Of a stretch of 12,403 nucleotides of DNA, positions 1 to 7,311 are shown piece by piece. The stretch is from Desulfamplus sp. (lineage in GTDB: Bacteria > Desulfobacterota > Desulfobacteria > Desulfobacterales > Desulfobacteraceae), in contig JADFXA010000044.1 of NCBI GenBank assembly GCA_015233755.1, positions 1 through 12,403 on the forward strand. Direction: 5' to 3'. A program made the position numbers and the translations under genes. The number at the start of each line of letters is the position of its first letter. The first letter of the stretch is position 1. The notes below the pieces were generated by a model, which saw only the letters and a program-made list of their open reading frames with translations, was not told the DNA's origin and made no database searches.

Positions 1-384
1 GAGGTATTTTTACCACCTGTATCTGGTGTTGAAGAATGGAAAGGTTTGCAGCGAGTCATTCATGTTAAACGCCGGACGACACGTAAAGGTCGTACGTCAT
101 CTACAGACAGTTATTACATAACCAGTCTCAATATTGACGATGCAGAAGAGTTTGCAAAGGGTATTCGAGAACACTGGTCTATTGAAAATCGTTTACACTG
201 GGTCAAGGACGTTATTCAACACGAGGATGATGCGGGCATCAAAAAAGGCAATGGAATCGAAACGTTATCCTTACTCAAAAACATAGCCATTAACATCTGT
301 CGTGAAATTGGCTTTGATTCCATCAAAGCAGCATCAATTTACTTTGCAAGTAATGTCAAAGAGCTTTTAAAAAAAATATTGTAG
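1..384 (+). CDS. ISAs1-family transposase, C-terminal part (5' end outside window)
   Basis: This is the last 127 codons of a DDE transposase that moves its insertion sequence by cutting and joining DNA. The frame is open from the first base of the window, so the gene begins upstream; the internal TTG at 46 is not a real start. The diagnostic stretch is the ISAs1-type C-terminus: a G-I-R-E-H-W-S-I-E-N-R-L-H-W block (about 165-206) followed by V-K-D-V and E-D-D. By family knowledge the Glu of I-E-N-R-L-H-W is the likely third acidic catalytic residue. After this come the usual conserved helices N-G-I-E-T-L-S-L-L-K-N-I-A. The reading frame here is intact and ends with TAG at 382-384. Whether the N-terminal part is intact cannot be seen, so activity is unknown. 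Confidence 0.9.
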   Translation, partial: EVFLPPVSGVEEWKGLQRVIHVKRRTTRKGRTSSTDSYYITSLNIDDAEEFAKGIREHWSIENRLHWVKDVIQHEDDAGIKKGNGIETLSLLKNIAINICREIGFDSIKAASIYFASNVKELLKKIL

Positions 385-432
385 AACTTAACAGCCCTGG
401 TCTCTTAAGAGGACGTGGACAATTCAGCCCTG
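385..432 (+). mobile_element. Probable right end of the ISAs1-family element
   Basis: After the transposase stop, the sequence GGACAATTCAGCCCTG ends at 432. Read on the other strand it begins CAGGGCTGAATTGTCC, which fits the terminal inverted repeat style I associate with ISAs1 elements. A second CAGCCCTG lies inside the end at 393-400, and a palindrome CTCTTAAGAG lies at 402-411. The left end and the 8-10 bp target duplication are outside the window, so the exact boundary is an inference. Confidence 0.5.
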
Positions 433-502
433 AGATTTAGCTCTGGGCAAAAAACAAATTAAGAGCTCAAGTTAAGACCTCTTAAAAGGAACATTAAGTG
501 TT

Positions 503-2191
503 ATGGAAAATAAGATTCAAAACGAGCAGACTATTTTAATAGTAGATGATAACCCTACAAACCTTGGAGTTTTAACAGAAAATCTAAAATCTTGGGGATT
601 TAATTTAATGGTTGCTCGTAGTGGTGAGAGTGGACTTCAAAAAGCAATAAAAGGTAAACCAGATTTTATTTTATTAGATATTTATATGCCAGGCATGAAT
701 GGTTTTGAGGTGTGCAAAAAATTAAAAGAAGATCCATCTACTTCTGGAATTCCTATAATTTTTTTGACCGCAGATTCTGATCAAACAGATAAAATAAAAG
801 GTTTTGAAATGGGTGCTGTTGACTATATTACAAAGCCATTTAACCCTGAAGAGGTGCTTGCCCGCATTAATAGACATTTGGAGATCCATTTTTTACGAAA
901 ACAACTTGAAACTCAAAATATTCAGATAACACTACAAAATGAGCAGATAAAATTAAAGAACAGTCAACTTGAAAATGAGATAATAGAACGTCAAAAGGCA
1001 GAGGAGAAACAAAGAGAGCTTGAAGCTACAAACATGAGACTTGAAAAAGCTGAAAGCCTTGGTCAGATGGCGGGAGGAATTGCACACCTGTTTAATAACT
1101 ATCTTGCTACAATAGTTGGACACTTAGAGTTAGCTTTAGAAGATTTAACAGAAGATTCTTACGTTAAAGATAATATCGAAAGTGCAATTAAAGCTGTTTG
1201 GCGTGCATCTGACGTTAGCAATGCAATGCTTACATATATTGGTCAAAAAATCATCTCTCTCGAACCGGTTGATATTTCAGAGTGTTGTCGTAGAAGTTTG
1301 GCAGTAATGCCGCCTTTTTCAAATAGTAATATTGGAATAGAGACCAATTTTGCTGATAAAAAGTTGATTATCAACGCAAGTGCAAGCCAGATGCAGCAAC
1401 TTATAAATCATCTGATTACAAATGCTTATGAGAGCATTGTCGAAAATAAAGGCAAAATCAGTATTATTACAAAATCAATAGATAGCTTTGACATTCCACA
1501 ATCTAACCTCTTCCCTGCTGGTTCCAAGCCATCTTCAAATAAATATGGTTATATCGAAGTTACTGATACTGGATATGGAATTCCAGAAGAAGATATTGGT
1601 AAAATATTTGATCCTTTTTTTACAACCAAGTTTATAGGTCGTGGGTTAGGGTTAGCAACTGTGTTAGGAATAGTTAAATCATGGCAAGGCATGATTGCTG
1701 TTAATAGCAAAACAGGTCATGGAACCTCGTTTATGATCTTTGTTCCTCTATCTTTTGAAGAGGAGTCAGTTAGACCATTAAGAAAAATAATTCATACTCA
1801 TAAGATAGAATCATCTCCTACAGTACTTTTAGTTGAAGATAATCAGATGGTGCTTAATATGACAACATCTGTGTTAAAAAATATTGGTTGTAAAGTTATA
1901 TCTGCTGTTAATGGTATGGAAGCTATAGAACTTTTTAAAATTCATAAACATTCTATAAGTTGCATAATCACGGATCTCTCAATGCCGGGTATTGATGGTT
2001 GGACAACTTTGTCAAAGATAAGAAATATGAATCCAAATATTCCAGCAATCTTGGCAAGCGGATATGATGAAGCATTTGCCATGGCGCCTGATAACCCAGA
2101 GAAACCACAGGCATTTTTGCATAAACCATATTCAATGAAAGAGCTGCAAATTGCTTTGGAAAAGGCTCTTAACGCTTCTGTATCGGCTTAA
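503..2191 (+). CDS. Soluble hybrid histidine kinase, REC-HisKA-HATPase-REC
   Basis: A 562-residue phosphorelay kinase with no signal peptide or membrane segment, so it should act in the cytoplasm. Domains in order: receiver at about 11-127 (acidic pair D15/D16, phosphoacceptor D59, T89, K111); a coiled coil rich in Q, E, K and L at about 130-184; a HisKA region with phosphoacceptor H195 in G-G-I-A-H-L-F-N-N; a HATPase with N-box N307, G1 box around D355 (D-T-G-Y-G-I-P), and G2 box G-R-G-L-G-L from 379; and a second receiver at about 443-556 with phosphoacceptor D491 in T-D-L-S-M-P-G. The residue after the phosphohistidine is Leu rather than the usual Asp or Glu. AAGGA at 486-490 precedes the ATG by 12 bases. 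The gene lies 70 bases after the IS end and 30 bases before a second hybrid kinase, very likely in one transcript. The input signal and any output protein are not identifiable; there is no DNA-binding domain. Confidence 0.93.
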   Translation: MENKIQNEQTILIVDDNPTNLGVLTENLKSWGFNLMVARSGESGLQKAIKGKPDFILLDIYMPGMNGFEVCKKLKEDPSTSGIPIIFLTADSDQTDKIKGFEMGAVDYITKPFNPEEVLARINRHLEIHFLRKQLETQNIQITLQNEQIKLKNSQLENEIIERQKAEEKQRELEATNMRLEKAESLGQMAGGIAHLFNNYLATIVGHLELALEDLTEDSYVKDNIESAIKAVWRASDVSNAMLTYIGQKIISLEPVDISECCRRSLAVMPPFSNSNIGIETNFADKKLIINASASQMQQLINHLITNAYESIVENKGKISIITKSIDSFDIPQSNLFPAGSKPSSNKYGYIEVTDTGYGIPEEDIGKIFDPFFTTKFIGRGLGLATVLGIVKSWQGMIAVNSKTGHGTSFMIFVPLSFEEESVRPLRKIIHTHKIESSPTVLLVEDNQMVLNMTTSVLKNIGCKVISAVNGMEAIELFKIHKHSISCIITDLSMPGIDGWTTLSKIRNMNPNIPAILASGYDEAFAMAPDNPEKPQAFLHKPYSMKELQIALEKALNASVSA

Positions 2192-2221
2192 TTTTGGTAA
2201 TTGTCTGAAGAGGTGTAATTT

Positions 2222-4843
2222 ATGGAAATACAGCAAAATATCTTGATAATTGACGATAATCATACAAACCTTGCTCTTTTGACACAATCTTTGAAATCTT
2301 GTGGTTTTTCTCCCATGGTAGCTCTCAATGGAGCAAGTGGACTTAAAAAAGCAGAACAAGGTAAACCAGACCTTATTTTGCTTGATATTCGTATGCCCGG
2401 TATGGACGGTTTTGAGGTGTGCCAAAAGTTAAAAACTAACCCATCAACATCTGATATTCCTATAATTTTCCTAACCGCAGATAATGAAAGTTCAGATAAA
2501 GTTAAAGGTTTTTCAATTGGGGCAGTTGATTATATAACTAAGCCTTTTTTAATAGATGAAGTTCTTGCAAGAATTAATAAGCACTTAGAAATGAATGATT
2601 TACGAAAACAACTTGAAGCCCAAAATGCCGAGATAAAGCTTAAAAAAGAACAAATAGAACTTAAAAACTCTCAGCTTGAGAACGAAATTATAGAGCGTAA
2701 AAAAGTAGAAAATAGACTTAAATTGAATGAACAATACCTTAAAAGAAACGAAGCTCGCCTTCAAAGTCTTTTGAAGATTTCACAGTACAAAACAGATAGT
2801 GCAAAATCTCTGCTTGACTATGCTCTATCTGAAGCTATTGAACTGACTGAAAGTAAGATAGGTTATATCTACTATTATGATTCTATTAATAAGGAGTTTA
2901 TATTAAATACGTGGTCAAATGAGGTTATGAAAGAGTGTTCAATTACAGAGCCTCAGACTATTTATCATCTTGATAAGACAGGGGCATGGGGTGAAGCCGT
3001 AAGACAAAAAAAAGCGATTATTATCAATGACTTTGAATCCCCCAATCCCCTTAAAAAAGGTTATCCTGAAGGACACGCCAACCTTTACAGATTTATGACA
3101 GTACCAGTCATTATTGAAGATACTATTCAAGCAGTTATAGGGGTTGCAAATAAACCTTATGACTATGATAAGTCCGATGTCCGCCAGCTTACTCTGCTTA
3201 TGGATTCAGTTTGGAATGTTGCAGAGCGTAAAAGAGTGGAAGATAATTTAATAAAAGCAAAAGAGGCTGCTGAATCTGCCAATCGTGCAAAATCTGAATT
3301 TCTTGCAAACATGAGCCATGAGATAAGAACACCAATGAACGTAATCATCGGCATGAGCAGGCTCATTAAAGAGACTGAACTTGACAAAGAGCAGCAAGAG
3401 TATGTTGATATGCTCTCTCACTCTTCTGAAATATTGTTGTCGCTTATTGAGGATATTTTAGATTTCTCAAAAATAGAGGCTGGTAAGGTTGAGTTGGATT
3501 CTGTTGATTTTGATCTTAAAATGTTGCTTCGTAAAATAGTTGATATGCTAAACATAAAGGCCTCTGAAAAGGGACTTCTTCTTAACTGTAATATCTCTCC
3601 CGATGTTCCAGATTTTCTTAAAGGAGATATGAACCGTTTGCGTCAGATCATCCTGAACTTGCTCAATAATGCTGTTAAATTTACTACAAAAGGCTCTATA
3701 ACAATAACAGTTGAGAATGAAGAGATAACAGATAAACAATATGATAATTCAATTAAGAGTGAAGAGATCGAGAAGAACTCTCAAATCAATAAAAAAGATA
3801 ATCATATTATCATCAGCTTTAAAGTAACTGATACAGGTATTGGTATTGCCAAAGACCGGCTGGATCGCATATTTCAACCATTTTCACAGGCCGATGCTTC
3901 AACAACTCGCAAGTATGGAGGAACAGGTCTTGGACTTGTGATTTCAAAACGGCTTATTGAACTTATGGGCGGTAATATTTTCGTTGAAAGTGAATATGAA
4001 AAAGGGACTACTTTCACCTTTACTGCTTCATTTGAAAGGGGGGGTAGGAACTTTGAAGATCTTTCCAACCTAAATGATCAAGTTTGGATATCAAAATCAC
4101 AATTTACAGGACTTCGTGTTCTCATGGCTGAAGATAACGAGTTCAATCAGCGGCTTGCAATGATAGTGCTGAAAAAAATGGGACTCTTGGTAGATGTAGT
4201 CTGGAATGGTAAACAGGCAGTAGATGCAATACTTCAGAATGAGTATGATATTGTTTTTATGGATGTTCAGATGCCAGATATGGACGGTCTTGAAGCAACA
4301 AGGATAATACGAAGTGAAAATGTTAATGTTCCAATTATTGCCATGACAGCCAACGTAACTCCACAGGATCGTGAAGAGTGTATTTTTGCTGGTATGAATG
4401 ATTATATTTCCAAACCATTTGATCCTGAAAAATTGCGTGAAGTCCTCTACAGGTATTCTGGCATAATACCCAACTCTTCTAAAATAGATGTTACTCAAAT
4501 ACCTACCGATTCTAAGCAAATATTTGACAAACAACAATTCTTAAGTCGTGTGAATGGGAATGAAGAAGCGATGAGTAAACTCCTTGCAATAATGTGTAAA
4601 ACGCTACCAAGTTATATTCAAAAATTAAAAACTGCGGTAGATATTAATGATATTGAGGGGGTTATAAGAGAAACGCATGGCATAAAGGGACTTTCCGCAA
4701 ATTGTTCAGCCCATAGGCTAAATGATGTAGTTTATCAAGCAGAGATTGCGGCTAAAAGTGGAGAGATGGAAAAGATAAAGCTGCTTATGAGTGGTATTGA
4801 ACAAGAAACCGAGGCTTTTTTATCGGTCATTGCAGCTATTTAA
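2222..4843 (+). CDS. Soluble hybrid histidine kinase, REC-GAF-HisKA-HATPase-REC-HPt
   Basis: An 873-residue multistep phosphorelay protein, apparently cytoplasmic. Domains: receiver at about 7-123 (D11/D12, phosphoacceptor D55, L-T-A-D, K in I-T-K-P-F); coiled coil at about 124-180; a GAF domain at about 185-335 with the G-A-W-G-E-A-V and V-P-V-I-I-E-D stretches typical of GAF_2; HisKA with H366 in N-M-S-H-E-I-R-T-P; HATPase with N483 (N-box), D537 (G1) and a G-G-T-G-L-G-L G2 box near 565; receiver with D681 in F-M-D-V-Q-M-P; and a C-terminal HPt with H819 in E-T-H-G-I-K-G-L. Every His and Asp needed for a His-Asp-His relay is present. Residues 499-528, between N-box and G1 box, form a highly charged insertion. 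AAGAGGTG at 2208-2215 lies 6 bases before the ATG. The final receiver taking phosphate from the HPt is not in the same protein; it could be the partner kinase or an unlinked regulator. Confidence 0.94.
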   Translation: MEIQQNILIIDDNHTNLALLTQSLKSCGFSPMVALNGASGLKKAEQGKPDLILLDIRMPGMDGFEVCQKLKTNPSTSDIPIIFLTADNESSDKVKGFSIGAVDYITKPFLIDEVLARINKHLEMNDLRKQLEAQNAEIKLKKEQIELKNSQLENEIIERKKVENRLKLNEQYLKRNEARLQSLLKISQYKTDSAKSLLDYALSEAIELTESKIGYIYYYDSINKEFILNTWSNEVMKECSITEPQTIYHLDKTGAWGEAVRQKKAIIINDFESPNPLKKGYPEGHANLYRFMTVPVIIEDTIQAVIGVANKPYDYDKSDVRQLTLLMDSVWNVAERKRVEDNLIKAKEAAESANRAKSEFLANMSHEIRTPMNVIIGMSRLIKETELDKEQQEYVDMLSHSSEILLSLIEDILDFSKIEAGKVELDSVDFDLKMLLRKIVDMLNIKASEKGLLLNCNISPDVPDFLKGDMNRLRQIILNLLNNAVKFTTKGSITITVENEEITDKQYDNSIKSEEIEKNSQINKKDNHIIISFKVTDTGIGIAKDRLDRIFQPFSQADASTTRKYGGTGLGLVISKRLIELMGGNIFVESEYEKGTTFTFTASFERGGRNFEDLSNLNDQVWISKSQFTGLRVLMAEDNEFNQRLAMIVLKKMGLLVDVVWNGKQAVDAILQNEYDIVFMDVQMPDMDGLEATRIIRSENVNVPIIAMTANVTPQDREECIFAGMNDYISKPFDPEKLREVLYRYSGIIPNSSKIDVTQIPTDSKQIFDKQQFLSRVNGNEEAMSKLLAIMCKTLPSYIQKLKTAVDINDIEGVIRETHGIKGLSANCSAHRLNDVVYQAEIAAKSGEMEKIKLLMSGIEQETEAFLSVIAAI

Positions 4844-4850
4844 TTAGAGT

Positions 4851-4909
4851 TCCTGCAAAACTTAAATTGTTTTCTTAATTTTACTCGACAGAAATTATGT
4901 TTTGCAGGA
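4851..4909. repeat. 11-bp perfect inverted repeat between convergent genes
   Basis: TCCTGCAAAAC at 4851-4861 is matched exactly by GTTTTGCAGGA at 4899-4909, with 37 bases between. It lies in the gap between the converging kinase operon and the cobalamin operon. A run of seven T at 4936-4942 follows on the + strand, 26 bases after the stem, which is too far for a classical intrinsic terminator. It could still end or protect the kinase transcript, or be a small palindromic repeat. The remainder of the gap (4844-4944) holds nothing else I can support. Confidence 0.5.
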
Positions 4910-4944
4910 GGCTGATTGTAAATTTATGGAAACTCTTTTTTTCA

Positions 4945-5205
4945 TCACTTTTGATCAGAAGGGATATACCAATCAATGCTGTTTTTAGGTAGTAAGACAA
5001 ATTTTGGTCTGGCAGATTTAATCTGACCAGTCTCTATAGCATTATACATTTTTACATGAGCTGATTTATCCTCATCAATAAAATCAGAAAAGCGTTTGTA
5101 TTCATGAATATTTACTTTTCCTTGAAGCTCACGCCCGCTTTTTAACAAAATAGTTACCAATACTTCGCGTTTATTCTCTTCATTAACCTTGTTTTCTTGA
5201 TCCAT
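4945..5205 (-). CDS. Small hydrophilic protein of unknown function
   Basis: An 86-residue, charged, soluble protein with no membrane segment and no cysteine. After a polar lead (1-14) comes a probable beta-rich core: V-L-V-T-I-L-L-K-S-G-R-E-L-Q-G-K-V-N-I, then R-F-S-D-F-I-D-E-D, and near the end F-V-L-L-P-K-N-S-I-D-W-Y. The plan of a short strand, S-G-x-x-L-x-G, and a later L-P-K-x-x-I recalls small beta-barrel-like proteins annotated only as DUFs (DUF6812-like is my guess from memory, unverified). A strong AGGAGA at 5211-5216, five bases before ATG, supports translation. It is the last gene of the cobalamin cluster, 54 bases after cbiB, but nothing links it to cobalamin chemistry. A 13-base palindrome ACTTAATTTAAGT (5233-5245) lies in the gap before it. 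Confidence 0.75.
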   Translation of the reverse strand: MDQENKVNEENKREVLVTILLKSGRELQGKVNIHEYKRFSDFIDEDKSAHVKMYNAIETGQIKSARPKFVLLPKNSIDWYIPSDQK

Positions 5206-5259
5206 TACTCTCTCCTTTTTCTATTATCATTGACTTAATTTAAGTAACCACAAACGCTA

Positions 5260-6222
5260 TTACACAATACTTTTAGCAGCAATAGCAATTATTGAGATCA
5301 TAATAGCAATAACTGATGACAATATCATAAGTTCACAAGCCATTTTTATCGCTTTTATATTAGGATCGACAAAGTTTTTACCTATATAGGGCTTTTTCAC
5401 AAGTGTCCCATGATAATAATTGGGTCCTCCAAGTTTTACCCCGATTGCACCTGCAAATGCTGCCTCTGGATAACCTGAATTGGGGCTTTTATGTTCTCGT
5501 CCCTCTCTTACAGCAGTTATAAAAGCACGTTTTCCCCGTTTTAGTGAAATAACGGCTGCTGCAAATGAGATTATAACTACAGAAATTCTTGCTGGAATAA
5601 AATTTGCTATATCGTCAATTTTTGCTGATGCCCTTCCAAAGAGAATATATCTATCATTTTGGTATCCAACCATTGAATCTAAGGTATTGATCATTTTATA
5701 TGCAAATGCCGCTGGAACCCCGCCTATAATTGCAAAGAGTAAAGGAGAGAGAAAGCCATCAACAAAATTTTCTGCAACTGTCTCTACAGCAGCCTTTATT
5801 ACACCAGTCTCATTTAGATATTTGGCATCTCTGCCAACAATCATTGAGACTTTAAGGCGTGCCAACTCAAGCCCACCATTTTTAAATGCTTTTTCAACTT
5901 CTGATGCTTCTTTTGCCAAAGTTTTTGTAGAGAGAGAAAAAAAGAGCAATATAACTTCAACTATTGTGCTTAGAAATGGGTGAATAGTTGAAGATAGCTT
6001 AATTATTGAAAAAGCAAAAAGCCATGCTGAAAATATTAGAAAAATAGCAAAAATAAGACCTGCAAAAAATTCTTTTTTAAATAGTTGTCTAAAACGTGGC
6101 TCATAAAAAGAGATAGCATTTCCCATAAAGACTACAGGGTGGGGAAGCCAACGAGGATCGCCCAGAATCATATCAAGAATGTAGGCAATTATAAGAATAT
6201 AGATAAGATGGTCACTAACCAT
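5260..6222 (-). CDS. cbiB: Adenosylcobinamide-phosphate synthase CbiB (CobD of the aerobic nomenclature)
   Basis: This inner-membrane enzyme couples aminopropanol phosphate (or another amino alcohol phosphate) to adenosylcobyric acid, giving adenosylcobinamide phosphate. At 320 residues it has family length. Family signatures seen: D-x-I-L-G-D-P-R-W-L-P-H-P-V (17-30), G-R-D and E-T-V-A-E-N-x-V-D-G (147-156), the A-Y-K-x-I-N-T-L-D-S-M-V-G-Y block (174-187), D-D-x-A-N-x-I-P-A-R (203-212), and S-P-N-S-G-Y-P-E-A-A-F-A-G (246-258). Hydrophobic segments at about 5-20, 53-76, 86-98, 157-175, 212-227 and 297-316 fit a polytopic membrane protein. GGAG lies six bases before the ATG, and the gene begins two bases after the stop of cobD, whose product supplies its substrate, so the two are surely cotranscribed. 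Confidence 0.96.
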   Translation of the reverse strand: MVSDHLIYILIIAYILDMILGDPRWLPHPVVFMGNAISFYEPRFRQLFKKEFFAGLIFAIFLIFSAWLFAFSIIKLSSTIHPFLSTIVEVILLFFSLSTKTLAKEASEVEKAFKNGGLELARLKVSMIVGRDAKYLNETGVIKAAVETVAENFVDGFLSPLLFAIIGGVPAAFAYKMINTLDSMVGYQNDRYILFGRASAKIDDIANFIPARISVVIISFAAAVISLKRGKRAFITAVREGREHKSPNSGYPEAAFAGAIGVKLGGPNYYHGTLVKKPYIGKNFVDPNIKAIKMACELMILSSVIAIMISIIAIAAKSIV

Positions 6223-6224
6223 TT

Positions 6225-7301
6225 CTACTCCATGTTCAGAATAATATTTGCTAATCTTAGATTTGTCTCTCTATCTCTTAGTGAGAACCTAACAAACTTA
6301 TCTGATAAACCTTTGAAATTAGAGCAGTTACGGATCAAGATTTTATCTTCTCCAACTTTGCGGCAAAGTTCATCAGAGTTCATTTTCCCCATAAGTTTTG
6401 CAAGGACAAAATAGCTATTTGATGGATAGAGCTTAATACTTTTACATAAGTTAAACCTATCTAAAAAAATCTTTTTTTCTATCTCAACAAATGAACGGGT
6501 CATCTCAAGAAAAGGCTCTATTATTTCATAGCTCTCAAGAATATGAACAGTTGCGGCTTGGGAGAGAGCATTTACTGACCAAGGCTGATAATATCTCATC
6601 AACTTTTCTATTACATCAGGGTCAGCACACAGATAACCAGTTCTAAGTCCGGGAATCCTAAATATTTTTGACATGGAAGATAGGACAATCAGATTTGGAA
6701 ATGAAGTCTGTGAGATTAAACTTATCTTCTCTGCATTTTGTAGAAAAGGAAGATATGATTCGTCAATAATAAAATATGTTGCTGGATGGAGTTTAAGAAG
6801 CTCGATGATATTAGCTGTTGAAATAAGTGAGCCAGTGGGATTATTGGGATTGCAGATAATTACTGTATCTGAACTCTTTGCCATCTCGCTTATTTTATTT
6901 ATATCGGGCTGAAAATTATTCTCTTCACTTGTCATGCAAAATTCAAATGTTGCATGATTCATTATGCAGCCATCTTGATAATCTGAGTATGTTGGACCAA
7001 CAATCAAGATTTTTTTAGATTTAAGAGCTATTGGCAGAGTGTATATAAACCATGTTGTGCCATTAGCAGCCATTACTCTATTTAATGGCACTTTATAATA
7101 TCTGCTAAATGCCGCTGTCATCTCAGCAGCATCAGGCAGGGGAAGTGAGCGAATAAGATGGATATTTTCTACAATAAACCTCTCCAACCCTTCAGGCGGT
7201 CCTAAAGGGTTAATGTTACTGCTCATATCTATTATTTGATCAATTGAGCAATTATGTTGTTTGGCTAAAGCCTGAACATTGCCACCATGACCTTTAATCA
7301 T
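6225..7301 (-). CDS. cobD: L-threonine-O-3-phosphate decarboxylase CobD (CobC in aerobic nomenclature)
   Basis: A PLP enzyme of aminotransferase fold I that decarboxylates threonine phosphate to (R)-1-amino-2-propanol phosphate, the linker of the cobalamin nucleotide loop. Counting from the chosen ATG (358 residues): G-H-G-G-N (4-8), S-S-N-I-N-P-L-G-P-P (27-36), N-P-N-N-P-T-G (151-157), D180 in I-I-D-E-S-Y (pyridine contact), and K212 in S-S-M-S-K-I-F-R-I-P-G, the Schiff-base lysine. The G-H-G-G-N start plus its place between cobS and cbiB favour CobD over histidinol-phosphate aminotransferase HisC, its close relative. The frame is open to a GTG at 7328, but AGGAG sits seven bases before the ATG at 7301 and is inside that longer frame, so 7301 is the better start. 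This leaves a 10-base gap to cobS instead of an overlap. Confidence 0.92.
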   Translation of the reverse strand: MIKGHGGNVQALAKQHNCSIDQIIDMSSNINPLGPPEGLERFIVENIHLIRSLPLPDAAEMTAAFSRYYKVPLNRVMAANGTTWFIYTLPIALKSKKILIVGPTYSDYQDGCIMNHATFEFCMTSEENNFQPDINKISEMAKSSDTVIICNPNNPTGSLISTANIIELLKLHPATYFIIDESYLPFLQNAEKISLISQTSFPNLIVLSSMSKIFRIPGLRTGYLCADPDVIEKLMRYYQPWSVNALSQAATVHILESYEIIEPFLEMTRSFVEIEKKIFLDRFNLCKSIKLYPSNSYFVLAKLMGKMNSDELCRKVGEDKILIRNCSNFKGLSDKFVRFSLRDRETNLRLANIILNME

Positions 7302-7311
7302 AAATTTACTC

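Noticed and set aside
4097..4537. 146-codon open frame on the - strand
   Set aside because: Antisense to the receiver domain region of the second kinase; composition rich in His, Tyr and Phe as expected of a reverse-strand shadow.
4851..4909. Integron attC-like site
   Set aside because: Arms do not follow the RYYYAAC/GTTRRRY core pattern and there is no gene cassette or integrase.
4926..4988. 20-codon frame on the + strand after AGGAGG (4906-4911)
   Set aside because: The AGGAGG is part of the inverted repeat, the spacing of 14 bases is too long, and the frame runs into the 3' end of the small - strand gene.
5480..5983. 167-codon open frame on the + strand
   Set aside because: Exactly opposite cbiB, whose family motifs are clear; the antisense frame has no recognisable protein pattern and no ribosome site of note.
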